Assembly (NCBI GenBank): GCA_009809945.1 | Contig: WTPW01000851.1 | Span: 137,138 to 201,137, forward strand | Direction of reading: 5' to 3' | Source: Gigaspora margarita | Taxonomy: Eukaryota; Glomeromycota; Glomeromycetes; Diversisporales; Gigasporaceae | Length of the DNA stretch: 64,000 nt | Shown here: positions 34,262 through 46,127 of the stretch, in pieces | Layout: each line of letters begins with the position of its first letter | Numbering within the stretch: the stretch's first letter is position 1 | The notes under the pieces: model-generated | The model's input: the letters and a program-made list of their open reading frames with translations, nothing else | Database searches by the model: none | What the model was told of the DNA's origin: nothing | Made by a program: the position numbers and the translations under genes

Positions 34262-34800
34262 GGGGGCATCCATAAATAACGTTATGCTTGAGGGGGGGGG
34301 GTCCCCCAAAATATAATGATTTTCCAATATGTAGGGGGGAGGTCCCCCCCAACATAACGCAATTTTTTTATAAAAATTTGTCTAAAACTTGATCCAGTGG
34401 TCCAAATTGGATGATTTTGGTACCATTCGAACCGTCTCGAGGAGAGGAATCGAATAGTATCAATTACGTTTGATTTAGATCACTGGATCACGTTTTATTA
34501 ACGAAATACTATTGGTTATTATGCTTTCTTATAAAATTACTATAAAATCAATAGTATTTCGTTAATAAAACGTGATCCAGTGATCCAAATGAAATGATTT
34601 TGGTACCATTGGATTCGTCTCATAGAGACGAATCGAATGATACCAAAATCATCCAGATCGGATTACTGGGTCATTATATATTCAAGTTTTTGTAAAATTT
34701 TATATAAACATACGGATTTTTAAAAATTTTTTTATATAGTAGAGGGGGGGGGTCAAGAGCTACTATGTAGGGGTACATAACGTCATTTATGGATGCCCCC
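34262..34800. mobile_element. 539-bp MITE with GGGGGCATCC ends
   Basis: The ends GGGGGCATCCATAAATAACG and CGTCATTTATGGATGCCCCC are near-perfect inverted repeats. TCA is duplicated on both sides (34259-34261, 34801-34803), a 3-bp duplication as in PIF/Harbinger-like elements. The interior has GGGGGGGTCCCCC hairpins and two GGTACC palindromic units. Best copy of the family in the window. Confidence 0.88.
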
Positions 34801-34804
34801 TCAG

Positions 34805-35177
34805 ACCCAAATATTATATAATAAGGTGAAGTCACTAAGGTTTCTACTTGTAGTCAGAGCATAACTTTAAACCACTATTACTACTATCTGAACCAACTAT
34901 TATATATATACATTGTGCTATTTTCAAAAGTATTTGTTCTCAGTTTGCACAGCTAGCCCTGGCAAATCCAAGTTTGAATGGATATAACTGTTATATAGAT
35001 GTACCAGATTTCTGTTTTCCTATGGTGTTTTAGTTTTGCCTATGTCCATCTAAATCTGTTCTTGCTTTGCCACTTATCTGTTAGAAGTTGTACTAGCAGC
35101 TTGACTCCTACAAAGTTCTTATACTATCGATATAGCAAAAACTACTGGTTCTATTGTCACAGCTTGGATGCTGCTAC
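34805..35177 (-). mobile_element. SINE B, 3' part
   Basis: Minus-strand copy of the SINE at 15191-17550. The 3' module (AACCACTATTACTACTATCT, near 34870) and the GCCAGGGCTAGCTGTGC block (reverse of about 34955-34972) match SINE A. It is cut at 35177 by the 4.1-kb hAT element. A short plus-strand frame here is accidental. Confidence 0.75.
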
Positions 35178-36902
35178 TAGAGATTAGGCCTGGATAAGGA
35201 TTACCTGAGTAACCCATATAAGTACTCTTATTTGGGTAGAAACTTTGTTAATTAGTTGACCTGAATAAGGAAAAAATCAAAATTAAAAAATAAATAAAAC
35301 AAGCCGGTTTATCAAATGCAATTTAAAATAACCTGATTTATTGTACAGATCTTATGTGCTTTTTTTATTTACTTATTGGCACAGGATTGTTATATTACTG
35401 TCTGTACAATAACTAATTTATTGACTTTTTATATAAAAATATATACTATATATACTACATATTTGATATAATATTATTACATATTAACTATATAATGTAT
35501 CTATTAAAATAATTCCAAATTTAATAAAACTAGTATAATTATTTCGTCAAACCCATCTATATTTTTTTAAAGTCAATCTTTTATAGTATTTATTTATTTA
35601 AACTCATTAACATATCTGTCAAATATGCATTCTAATTTTTAGAGTATTACTATAATGTTATATTGTTTTACAATTATTCTTATAATCCTAACAAAGAATT
35701 TCATATTTAGAATTTCCCAAATCAAAATCTTTGCTTGCAGAACGTAGCAGATTTGGTAATTTCTTAGCCAGTTGCTTTAGACAATTTTGGTAATGCTAAA
35801 ATTATTTTTAGGAGAAATCCAGAAATTAGAAAATAGTATAAGAGACTATAAATAGTTATTGGAAGCTTTCAGAAATTAGCTAATTTTTGTTTACTATGAG
35901 CCTATCCCCACTTACCCACACCCGATATCCCAAATTTTACAATTATTAAAAAGTTAGATATAATATTTAATAGTAAATAACTTTTGATTTACTGGACCAA
36001 ATTTGATGACTTAACTACCAAAATGAACCTCTCAATGAGAGGATTCTTGCAAGTTCAAAATAGTTAAAATCTAATTACAGGATTCTAAAATCATAATAAA
36101 TTTGTGTTACTAAATGGTTTATAATTATTTAATAAATTATAAAACTTTTATAGTAATACAAATCTATTTTGATCACAGAATTTTGTGATTAAATTTTTAG
36201 GAAAGTGCAGTAAATCATGTAATTAGAGTTTACATAGGGCATACTCCCTAGTAAGAAGACTTTTGACTAATCAAATTTTAATATTTAAAAAAAACTCAAA
36301 AATGTTTTGATCTGAAAATAACCTACTGCATGATTGACAACAGTCACTATATAGTAAAGTCAATATTTTACTATGTGAATTGATTATAGTCACTTAAGTA
36401 AACTTTTTTAGTAGATCAAAATATGCTTACTCTAAAATTTTTATCAGTATTGAAGAATTTTTTATTATTTATTTTTGATTTTTACTTTCGATAAAAATAT
36501 ATATTTAATGAATATAAAAATTAAAAGTTAAATAATAAAAACTTCTCCCATTTGAATGAAAATTTTGAAGTATATGTATTTTGGTTACCCAAATAAGTTT
36601 ACTTAAGCAATCATAATCGATTTACATAGTAAAATTTGGACTTTACTATTAATGACTACTTGCAATCGCTAAAAACCAATTTTACCCTGAAATAATTTAA
36701 CAAAATTATATACAGTTTTTAAGCAATTTTGCAAGAACTACTAATCTAATTTAGCTGAAATTTTAAAATAATATAAATCAATCTTATATCTATCTATATT
36801 AAAAATTTTAGCTTATTTGGATAAATAGTTATTCAGAATTCAAATTCGAATTTTATAATTTCATTATAATAAAAATACTATTAATATTTATATATATATA
36901 TA

Positions 36903-37995
36903 TAGTGGCCTACCATATTATTGTGAACACTTTTTAAAAATTTATATGGAGCTAAATATCCAAGATAATAAGCTAAAAATTAAATTATAAATTCTTTAAA
37001 TCTATATCTTTTAAATAAAAAAAAGATTAAAAAATTTTATACTACAGATTTTGAGATAATTAAGTTTAAGTAAAATTTTAGATTTTTACATTTGACTGAT
37101 TTTCTAAATTTTAATATAGTTTCATAGTAACTAGAATTACTAAATATAGGATCGTCTAAAGCCGTGTCCATCACATGACATAGAGCCAATAAGATTGTTT
37201 ATTTTGATCAATACAGATCAGCCCGAAGAGACAAAAATAGCAAAAAAAAGTGAAATTCGCAAAAATACAAGAAACAATAGTCTAAACCCATCTTGGTGCA
37301 TTAATAAAAAATATTGGGAGTACAATTTTACTATAAAATATGTCCTAACCCAAACCCCAAACTAACCCTTACCCTAACTTTAATTAAAAATCAAAAACAT
37401 ATGACTGGACACAGTTTTAGATGTTCCCTAAATATAGTAATATATAAACTTAAATTTTTATTAATAAACTAGCAATTTTTTTTAAATAAAGTTGTTTAGC
37501 ATAACAATTGTATATATCTTAAAAATTTTATAATTTTTCAAAAAATATTTATTTAATTACTATATATAGTAATAAAATTACTATATTTGGTAATTGAGAT
37601 AATTTTGAATTAATAATTGTATTACAATATTTAGAAATAATAACCACCTTAAAATTTTTTAAAATTTTATAAAAATTTGAGATTATATGTAATTTGCTAT
37701 ACTAAATAATTTTTGCTTATTTTTGAAATTCAATTAGCTTAATAAAAAATTATTTTTTATTATACAGCTATTATTTTAATTAATTTTGTACAACAATAAA
37801 AACCATTCAAATATAAAAATCTAATATTTTGCTTAAACTTAATTATTTTAAAAACTGTAGCATAAAATCTTTTAAACTTTTTTATTTAAAAAATATAGAT
37901 TTAAAGAATTTATAATTTAATTTTTGGCTTAATAATTTATATTTAGCTCTGTATAAATTTTTATAAAGTGTCCACAATAATATAGTAGGCCACTG
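36903..37995. mobile_element. 1.09-kb mariner-like non-autonomous element
   Basis: The ends TAGTGGCCTACCATATTATT and AATAATATAGTAGGCCACTG are inverted repeats flanked by TA in TATATA tracts. Long AT-rich arms pair further inward (TTTAAATCTATATCTTTTAA near 37000 and its complement near 37890). A MULE-like MITE sits near its centre. Confidence 0.82.
37150..37428 (-). mobile_element. 279-bp MULE-like MITE (same family as 6087-6372)
   Basis: The ends GATCGTCTAAAGCCGTGTCC and GGACACAGTTTTAGATGTTC are inverted repeats. The 9-bp target duplication TAAATATAG is perfect (37141-37149, 37429-37437). Interior CAGATCAGCCCGAAGAGAC, AGTCTAAACCCATCTTGG and a telomere-like CTAACCCTTACCCTAAC match 6087-6372 in reverse orientation. 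Confidence 0.88.
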
Positions 37996-38013
37996 TATAT
38001 ATATATATATATT

Positions 38014-38052
<39 letters not shown>

Positions 38053-38574
38053 ACATGATAAAATGGGAATCCCTTACTTTCTTATGATTTTGTGCTTGCT
38101 AGAATCCTCTCATTGAGATGATCATTTTGGCAGTTAAATCATCAAATTTGGTCTAGTAGATCAGAAGTTATTAATTATTAAATATTATTAATAAATCTAT
38201 AATTTTAGTCAAAAATAATTTTGTAACTTTGATTAGAATTATGAAATTTTGGCCAGAATTACCCCTGATACTTTAGCTGACCCACCCACCCACCCAGAAA
38301 TTAGCTAATTTCTGGAAGCTCCCTAACTTATATAGTTTTTTTTTCTTAATATATATATGAATTCTATAAATAAATACTATAATAAATATATATATTACAG
38401 TATTATATAAAATTTTTTTGATATTTTGATTCCACCTGTGGGTTAATTTGTAAGTTACCCATATGAGTAACCTGTATGAGTTGTTATATACAGGCTATAT
38501 TTGAGTGTTGCCATAGAAACTTATATATTATATTTATTAATAACTAATAAATTAATATAAACTGTCAAACAAAT

Positions 38575-38697
38575 TAAAGAAAGAGAAAAAAAAGAGAGAG
38601 AGAAAGAAAGGAAAAGAGAAAGAAAGAGAGAGAAGAAAGGAAGAGAAAAAAAGAGAGAAAGAGAAAAAAAAAGAGAAAGAGAAAAAAAGAGAGAAAG
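38575..38697. repeat. GA-rich microsatellite
   Basis: Repeats of GAGAGAAAGA and GAGAAAAA fill the tract, and the same tract continues at 39003-39018 after the MITE. Two overlapping Ser/Phe/Leu-rich minus-strand frames arise only from this composition. Confidence 0.9.
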
Positions 38698-38994
38698 AGG
38701 ACCCCGAATATCTAGTATAGAGATCATACTTGAAATTTTTTAGCAAAAATACCTAAAATTTGAGAAGCAAAAAACAGTTTTTGGCAATTATATTGGCATC
38801 CAGTAGTCCAATTTGAATGAACTTTTTTTAAAATAAAGCTCTTAGTAAGGCACATCTAACAAAAAAAAAGTTTATTCAATTCTGATCACTGGATTAGAAG
38901 TTATTAAAGTAAATAAATTTTGGCATTTTTAGCAAATTAGATCAAAATTGGCCAAAATCCAGTTATGACCTATATGAAAGATGTCCAGGGTTCT
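38698..38994. mobile_element. 297-bp AGGACCCC-type MITE inside the microsatellite
   Basis: The ends AGGACCCCGAATATC and GATGTCCAGGGTTCT are imperfect inverted repeats. The 8-bp duplication AGAGAAAG (38690-38697, 38995-39002) is perfect and comes from the microsatellite. A TCTTAGTAAGGCACATCTAAC fragment inside is shared with the fold-back element at 20419-20928. Confidence 0.8.
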
Positions 38995-39260
38995 AGAGAA
39001 AGAAAGAAAGAAAGAGAGGGTAAAAATAGTGTAAAATAACTTTTTTTTTTTTTTCTAAGCCAATTTTTTTTAATTTATCTTTCTTTTTTTTCTAACCTAC
39101 TTTTTTTTTTATTTTTTTTTTTTATTTTTTTTTTTTTTAGAATTACTAATTTTAACTGGGTTATCTAAGTTATTTAAGTTAACCAAGTTGTTATCCATTT
39201 TTGAATTTGTTATATGGATTAGTTATCCAGAATAAAAATTTTATACAGACCTAATCTCTA

Positions 39261-39437
39261 GCTGCTACCAATATACTATTATATGATCTTCACAGCCACA
39301 TGGCTAAGTTGGTGACTTTAGTTATTCCAAATCAAGTTCTAACTCAAATTCAATTCTACTCTTAGAAAGACTTGAACTGGCAACCTTTGATTGGTGACCT
39401 TGGAGCTTAACTGCTAAGCTATTGACCCTAAGATCAT
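39261..39437 (-). mobile_element. SINE B, 5' part with tRNA-like head
   Basis: On the minus strand the head reads AATAGCTTAGCAGTTAAGC (A box) and GGTTGCCAGTTCAAGTCT (B box). The 5' end is near 39437. It continues beyond the hAT element at 34805-35177. Confidence 0.75.
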
Positions 39438-39729
39438 ATTTGATATAGATATTAATCGATATATAACCAATATATCAATAGTGATTATAATCGATACATA
39501 TTATGATAGTTAATAATCGATATATAATCAATATAAAAACAATTGATCAATCACTTGTATTTGGCCAATCAATATCAATTGCAAATTTTATAAAAAAAAT
39601 TTAATTTTAAGATTTTTTTATTAAAAAAAAAAAAACAAGAATACAACAAATGATAAATTTTTATTAAAAAAAAAAAAGAAAATGCAACAAAAAATAAATT
39701 CACTATAACTAAAAATAAATACAAAGTAA
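39438..39729. other. ATCGATATATA-rich low-complexity DNA
   Basis: Repeated AATCGATATATA words occur here and again at 43240-43435. Nothing else was recognised. Confidence 0.5.
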
Positions 39730-40495
39730 CAAATATTCTAACCCTAATCTAAACCCTAATCTGAACCCAAACCCTAACAATAGCTCTAATGATGAAATTG
39801 TACCTAAAAGAAAAAAAGAATCCAATAACTCCAGTAATGATGGCTTCAATGATAAAATCATAACTAAAAAAAGAAAAGCATTAGTAAATATATAAAAAAA
39901 ACAAATTAGCAGTCCTGAAATGAAAACGTATCCAAAAAAAGCAACTCTAATAGTTTAAATAATAACAATGAAATCGCATCTGAAATAAAAGAAAAGTTAG
40001 TACCTAAATAAAAAAAAAACAATAAAAAAAAACAAGCAATGGTCCAAAAATAAAAACTTACTGAAAACAATGATTTTAAAAAAATGATAGTTCTAACAAC
40101 TTTTTAACAATGGAATTATATTTAAAAGAAGAGAAATATATAAGAAAAAAAAGAAACAAAACCAAAGTAGCAATTCCAAAATGAAAAACTTATCTGAAAA
40201 TGGTGGCTTCAATAACTCTAGTAAAGATAGCTCCAATGGTGAAATCAGCTAAAAAAAAGAGAAGCATTAATAAATATATAAAAAAATAAAAAAAGTGATC
40301 CCAAGACAAAAAACTTACCCAAAAATGACAACTCTATAATTCCAGTAATAATGGTTTTAATAGTAAAATCACATCCAGAAAAAAGAGAAGCATTAGTAAA
40401 TATATATATAAAAAATAACACCAAGATAAAAAACTTATCTGAAAATAGTAACTCCAGTAATAATGGCTCCAATGGCAAGAGCAAATAAAAAACAT
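39730..40495. repeat. Degenerate tandem repeat, about 126-bp units
   Basis: The words AAGCATTAGTAAATATAT (near 39875, 40261 and 40387), AAAAACTTATCTGAAAAT and CTCCAGTAATAATGGCT recur in the same order. The plus strand would give Ser/Asn/Lys-rich repeats in pieces (NSSNDGFN...), broken by stops, so it may be a decayed low-complexity gene or a plain minisatellite. CCCTAA-like words occur at 39730-39778. Confidence 0.6.
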
Positions 40496-40630
40496 ATGTC
40501 TGAATAATGAGTTAGCAACAAAATTAGATACAAGGGACCACTTTACTGACCAGGGTTGTCATTGCTAATATACAAGAAGCAATATCTAAACAACATACTC
40601 ATAATGATACAAATTCCTACCAACAACTAC

Positions 40631-41053
40631 AGGTTAAACAAATAAATACCAGGTACAAAACAAGTTTCCTGGTATGTACCTGGTATTCAACTAGGAATCT
40701 ACCAAATAATAGATGCATATTAGTAGCATATAGAATATATAATGGTAAGCGACTAGAAGGCAGGTTGATATTAGTAATATAACAATAACATACCAGGATA
40801 TCCTGATATCTTACTGTTAGTTATATTTGGACTAACAGTAAGATACCAGGATGTTCTAATATGCCACTGTTATGTTACCGATATTGATCTACCTTCTGGT
40901 AGCTTACCATTATGTATTCTATATACTACCAATATGCATTTGTTATTTGGTGGATCTCTGGTTAAATACTGGGTACATACTGGGAAACTTGTTTCCTATT
41001 ATATACCTGGTATGTATATATCTAGTATTTATTTGTTTAACCTGTAAACAACC
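40631..41053. mobile_element. 423-bp fold-back element
   Basis: ACAGGTTAAACAAATAAATA on the left pairs with TATTTATTTGTTTAACCTGT on the right. Pairing runs to a centre near 40842 in CTGTTAGTTATATTTGGACTAACAG-type sequence. ACCTGGTATGTACCTGG motifs repeat in the arms. The open frame here is accidental. Confidence 0.82.
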
Positions 41054-41810
41054 AATACACAATTTACTACTGCACTAGTGACAAAGTGAAATTACAACAC
41101 CAACTTCAAATAACAGTTCCGGTAGATGACGATACTAATTCCAAGCAAAAAATCTAGTACAGATGATATCCACAATAATTACAATCTAAAACTATTGCAA
41201 AAAAAAATTAATTAGTAAAATGCATTAAAACAATAAAAAATTTAACTAATAATAAATAACATATTGGCAGATCGGTATAACATATTGGCTCAACCAATCA
41301 TAATCGAGGATTATCAAAAAAATTTTACACAAAAATTTATTACAAAGCGAATTTTCACAAAAACGGCCTTTTTAACCAGCTTTGTATTTATAATTAAGTA
41401 TGTAGAAAATTACGAAATTTATGTATTTAATTATAAGCCAAAAGTAGATTAAAAAGGCCATTTTTTTGAAAATTGGCTTCCGAATTTACTCTTGATAGTT
41501 ACTAACCCATTTCTCAATGCCCAACCCATGCTAAAACATCTGAGTATTTCAACAAATGATAAAAGTACTTCTTTCTACAGCTTAGCATAGCTCTTTTATT
41601 AAGTTTTATTGGTTTTTTAACTTGTCTAGACATCAAAGAGGCTCTTTTGTTAGTTGTAACAAGTACTTCATTTGTTAGTTTTTTAACGTTATTTAGGAGC
41701 AAATTTTTGTGTAATAGTTTATTGAAAAAATAGACCCAGTTATGCCGATCTGCTGATATGAATAAATAAAATAAATAAATAAAAAAATAAATAAACAAAA
41801 TAAAAAAATT
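41054..41810. other. Unassigned DNA between a fold-back and a retroposon
   Basis: A perfect inverted pair occurs here: CATATTGGCAGATCGGTATAAC-like sequence near 41262 and GTTATGCCGATCTGC near 41743. Its inner parts also pair (AAAATTTTACACAAAAATTT versus AAATTTTTGTGTAATAGTTT), so 41262-41760 is probably another old fold-back element. The frames at 41264 and 41514 lie on its arms. A TAAATAAATAAA tract follows. Confidence 0.5.
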
Positions 41811-41825
41811 AAATTACCAATAACA

Positions 41826-42995
41826 CAAAATTTTAAATATATATTCTTTGGCATTTAATACTTTTTTGTTTAAAGTTTTAGTTCTTAATTTGAAATAGGA
41901 GGATCAACTCTTTCCAACGATCATCTGAACCAACTTTTTCAAGAAGACTGAACTGTAGAAATACTATAGATATTATACAACTTTTTAATACAAACCTTCT
42001 TTTGGAGTATCTGGGAACAAGAGTTCTTTCTGGGATGACTGAAAGAGAGCTGAAAGAAAAGCTCTTGGTTAGGGCTCGCTGGTATAAAACACAAAAACTA
42101 TCGAACAGTAGTTGGTTACGCCGTAACTGAAAGTCTTTGTCACAAAGTTCAAATTCATTTGAGTCTTAGTGGAAGCTGTATAATTTTCTGTAAACTGCAA
42201 AACTTATATGGTTTTAAATCCACAAAACAAGTTGAACTGCTTGGTATTTTTCTCGCTTCTTTGGCTTTTTCAAAATTTCAACAAAAGTGGGCGATTTGGC
42301 TTACCCCCTCCAAAAGATTGGCATTGTTACTTCTTCTAAATTGGGAATGCAGCTACCTTATCGGATCGTTACCTCAGCCAAACCACGGACCTGTCGAGGT
42401 AAACAAGAAATATCACGTGTATAACTTACGGTCCGGTTAAGATCAGATAGAATATTATATAGAATGGAAGAAAAATGAAATTTTGTTTTTGTTCCTAGCC
42501 GTAGTTTATTAGATTTGTTTTTTCCCTTAAAGGGTTTTTCTTTTTTGTACATATAATACCTATCACTTTTTGAGTAGTATTATATAATTTTTACTTTTAG
42601 CCTCTTATAGGCAAATTTCTTTTGTCATAGACCATCTCTTTTACCTTTTTCTTTTTCTTTCTTTTTTCTTTTTTTGATTGTATTTGGTTTTTTGTTTAGG
42701 TAGTAGTAGTTTATCCCCATTTAGTTTACCTTTTCTTTTTTTTTCTTTTCGATAAGTTTTTTTTTTCTAGTAGAATTCTTCTACCCAGGAAGCTAGAAGA
42801 AGAAGGTTTAAAAGTAGGCGGTCTGACTAAGTTTCTGGCTTAAGTCAGTATAGCAGGTCGTATTTGTTCTTGATTACTAAGAAGGAATGATGTCAGACTT
42901 ATTAGTAGTTTAGTAGTATACCTTACATTTGTGGTTTGTGTATGTATTTGACGAAATAAAAGTACTGGCAAGACTGCCGAAGTTTAAAAAAAAAA
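41826..42995 (+). mobile_element. 1.17-kb retroposon with 15-bp target duplication
   Basis: The element ends in GCCGAAGTTTAAAAAAAAAA and is flanked by the identical 15-mer AAATTACCAATAACA (41811-41825, 42996-43010), the signature of LINE-type insertion. A 94-codon frame (42159-42440) includes KSTKQVELLGIFLASLAFSK and KWAIWLTPSKRLALLLLLNW. These loosely recall the RNase H segment around the catalytic Glu and third strand, but no catalytic set is complete. The 3' part is a long T/C-rich tract and an AATAAAAGTACTGG word. A decayed relative is at 62041-63105. It is either the 3' end of an unknown LINE or a large non-autonomous retroposon. Confidence 0.7.
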
Positions 42996-43010
42996 AAATT
43001 ACCAATAACA

Positions 43011-43439
43011 AAAAAAATTTAAAATATTAAAAAATTAAAAAATTAAAAAATTAAAAATAATTAAAAAAATTCAAAAGTGCAAAAAAAAGATTGAGAAATA
43101 AAAAAGATTAAAAAGATTACTTAATGATCTAACAATTTATTTTTTAAAAAATCAAATGATTAAAAATTTTTACTGATAATGTAATATGAGATACATCAGA
43201 TCATGAGAAAGCAAAAATCTGTTTCACGATTAATATCTATTAATCGCTATAGATTAGTTTTAATAAATATGATAAAAATCGATTAATAGATATATAGTGA
43301 TTTATATTTATTTATACTATATATCAATTATAGATACATATTGATATATAACTAGTTTATTAATATATATTGTTAATTTTTAATCGATATATATTGATTA
43401 ATTGTTATATATTGATATTTATCTATACTAAAAGAGTAT
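43011..43439. other. AT-rich low-complexity DNA
   Basis: Contains AAAATTAAAAAATTAAAAAA runs and ATCGATATATA-type words. No gene was seen. Confidence 0.5.
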
Positions 43440-43910
43440 AGGGCCTGTAGTCTAATGGTCTAGATGTCTATACCCTACACTAGAAGTTCCTGGTTCAAGT
43501 TCTAGTAGATAAAAAATTCTATAAATACTCATTTCATACTCAGTGAAGTCCATATGAATACTTAATTGATAGATGTTTCTAGAAAGAAGGATTCCTTATG
43601 GAAAAGTTGGCACCATTTATGGTAAGAGAAGCAGAAAATATACGAGAACCTGCAGAAACAGATCTACAATGAAAGAAACACCTCTGGTATATGTGAAAAA
43701 ACTAAAATTGGAAATTATAAATGCAGAGAGGAGTTAAGTGGCTGTACTTGAAGACATGTAATAAATTGAAAGCAGGATGCACTGGGCTGGTAGTAGTAAT
43801 ACGACAGAAGTATGCAGAAACCATGATGAGTACACCAACAGAAACCACCAATTACTTTAAACAAAAACTGGTAGTAGTAATAGTACTACAACCCAGTTGG
43901 GAGTAATATT
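43440..43910 (+). mobile_element. tRNA-derived SINE, second family
   Basis: The head reads TAGTCTAATGGTCTAGATG (A box) and CCTGGTTCAAGTTCTAGTAG (B box). The body holds an inverted pair, CTGGGCTGGTAGTAGTAAT and ACTACAACCCAGT. No 3' tail or target duplication was pinned. It is not a functional tRNA because acceptor-stem pairing is lacking. Confidence 0.55.
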
Positions 43911-45518
43911 TGTTATACAACATAGCCTATACATTACCAATACATGGGAGTTTTCTTATATGATAGCTGCTTGCATACTGAAGCTAAAAGACATTAATTA
44001 GAATGGTAAGGACACATTGATACATTCAAGATTTCAGTAGTTGCAAGTTGAGAGACTATTTGGTAATAAACTGCATGCAGAGGTAAGCTATTATTAGAAT
44101 AGAGAATTTGGCACCTTCTCATCTATCAAATAGGAAGTATATCAAACAATGATTTATGAATACTACTAATGATCTCTGATCACCTATCTGAGAGTTAATA
44201 GGACCAGTATGAAAGATGCAGAGAATGCAATTGTAAGGAACAAGAGTAGGTTTGAAAGCATAAATCCTAGTTTGGTACATATGGGTAGTGTCGTTACAGG
44301 ACAGTTTTGAACAATAATTTTGGACAATTTTGAACAATTAAATAAAGTAAAATTACTTAAAATTTTATTAAAATAACCTATTTTAATTTTAATTTAATTG
44401 TGTTTAGCTCCTAAAAAAATATATAGTTATATATTTTTTAGATAGATTTATTAATTATTAAAGCCTAAATATGTTTGGACAATTTTGAACATGAACAAAC
44501 CAAAAAGGCTGTGGATGGCCAAAACGTACAACACTGCATATGGGAGTCTAAATTTAGATAAAGTTTAACTTGAGAATAAATTTGTTTTAAGTTTATAGTA
44601 CAGTATATGAAGCTATAATTTGTATAATAATTATATATATAACGATTTATATAAATATTAATAAAAGAATATATGAACAATGAGTTTGCTCTATAAAAAA
44701 AAATTTTATCTATATTAAAAATTTCTAATGTTAAGTAAAGTTGATTAGTACAAAATTTTATAATAATAATAAAAAATAAAAACTAATTTTACAAGAATTT
44801 TACTAGTAAAAAATTGAATTAAAAATTTTGCAAAATTTTAAATATTTTTTACAAAGATATAATCCAATTTTCACTAGTAAAATGTTTGTAAAAATGCTTT
44901 TATTCTTTATTATTGCTATAAATGCTAAACAACTTTATTTAAAAGCCATGATAAATTATTTTAGTAAAAAAAAGATTTATATATAGTGCAGAAAAGCTTA
45001 ACTAGATATTGTTTTAATTTTGTATATGCAGTGTATTCTAAATTAACCAATCAGATTGCTAGAATAGATAATACAAATCTAATTAAAAATTTTTTAAAAA
45101 AATTTTGTTATTTAAATCTGAATTTTGATTGGTTAAAATTTTTTTTTATAATAAAAATCAAAATTTTTAATTGGTCAAATTTAAAAATCATATATGTTTC
45201 AATTTTTATTTTTAATATAAAAATAATCTAACTTTAAAAGCTATTAACTTCTTATATTTTTAAAATCTAACTAGTAATTTTATAGAACTTGTCTTAAAAA
45301 AACAAAGTTACCAGTCAGTTTTTTAAAATTTTAATTTTTTAAAAAGTTAATAGATTTTAAAATCATCTATTATATTCGCAAGTTAAGGTTTTCTGCACCA
45401 TAAAGAACCTGTAATTTTTAACATTAGTATATAGAGACAACTTATTTTTTTTTTACTAAGATAGCCTATTTTGTTACCCAAGTAAACTTTGTTTAGCATA
45501 AAAATTTAGAATTTATAA
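43911..45518. other. AT-rich intergenic DNA, no gene recognised
   Basis: A direct repeat TTGGACAATTTTGAACA (44319 and 44473) might be a duplication around a 140-bp insertion. TTATTTTAGTAAAAAAA words near 44955 also occur near 33165. Short frames have no motif. Confidence 0.4.
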
Positions 45519-45829
45519 TTGGTGCACTGTGTACTATGGTGCACTCCTATAGTAGCAAATATAAATAATAATAATTGGAACTAGATTAGGGTTAGAAAGT
45601 TAGAAGGATAGAGTTGGAGTGAGAGTTTGAATTAAATTTAGAAGTAATTTAAAATTAAAATCTAAAGTAATATCATAAGAAGAGCATTTTTTATTAAAAG
45701 TGCAAAAGGGCTTATGCTAATAAAATTTTGAGAAACATGGAGCATTTTTCATTAAAAGTGCAATAGGATTACTCTAGCAAAATTTTAAGATGCATAAAAG
45801 AAGTTCATCATGGTGCATAGTGCACCATT
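45519..45829. mobile_element. 310-bp MITE with GGTGCAC ends
   Basis: TGGTGCACTGTGTACTATGG on the left pairs imperfectly with CATGGTGCATAGTGCACCA on the right. Two direct copies of GAGCATTTTTCATTAAAAGTG lie inside. The class is uncertain. Confidence 0.65.
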
Positions 45830-46127
45830 ACCCAAAAATTTATATATAATTGTAGTTTTAAAATTGAAAACTTTTTTCTTTTTAAAAAATTTAATTAACA
45901 AATTTACAAAAAGGATTCTAAATAATTTTATTCTACTTTCTTCAAGATGTTAAATCCCAAAATTTGAAAAAAATTAATATGTAAGCTAAAAACAAAGTCT
46001 GGCTTAAAGTTTATAGTAAATTTATAAAATAAATATAAGTACTGTGGCTAGATTAAAGTTTCTACTAATAAACATTTTAATAAATATATAAATTTTTATA
46101 CAATTTTTATAATTCGAACAATGCTTA

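Larger units (their letters stand above)
35178..39260. mobile_element. 4.1-kb hAT element, no intact transposase
   Basis: Inverted ends TAGAGATTAGGCCTG and CAGACCTAATCTCTA; perfect 8-bp target duplication GCTGCTAC (35170-35177, 39261-39268). Subterminal GTTACCCATATGAGTAACC-type repeats lie near both ends (35210 and 38460). It has taken up a mariner-like MITE (36903-37995), which holds a MULE-like MITE, and an AGGACCCC MITE. No transposase motif was found in the remaining AT-rich interior, so it is either a deletion derivative or too decayed to read. Confidence 0.85.

Noticed and set aside
38521-38746. Two Ser/Phe/Leu-rich minus-strand frames
   Set aside because: They come entirely from the GA microsatellite read in two frames.
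39730-39780. Internal telomere or chromosome end from CCCTAA-like words
   Set aside because: Only a few irregular words occur, and similar ones are interior parts of several MITEs.
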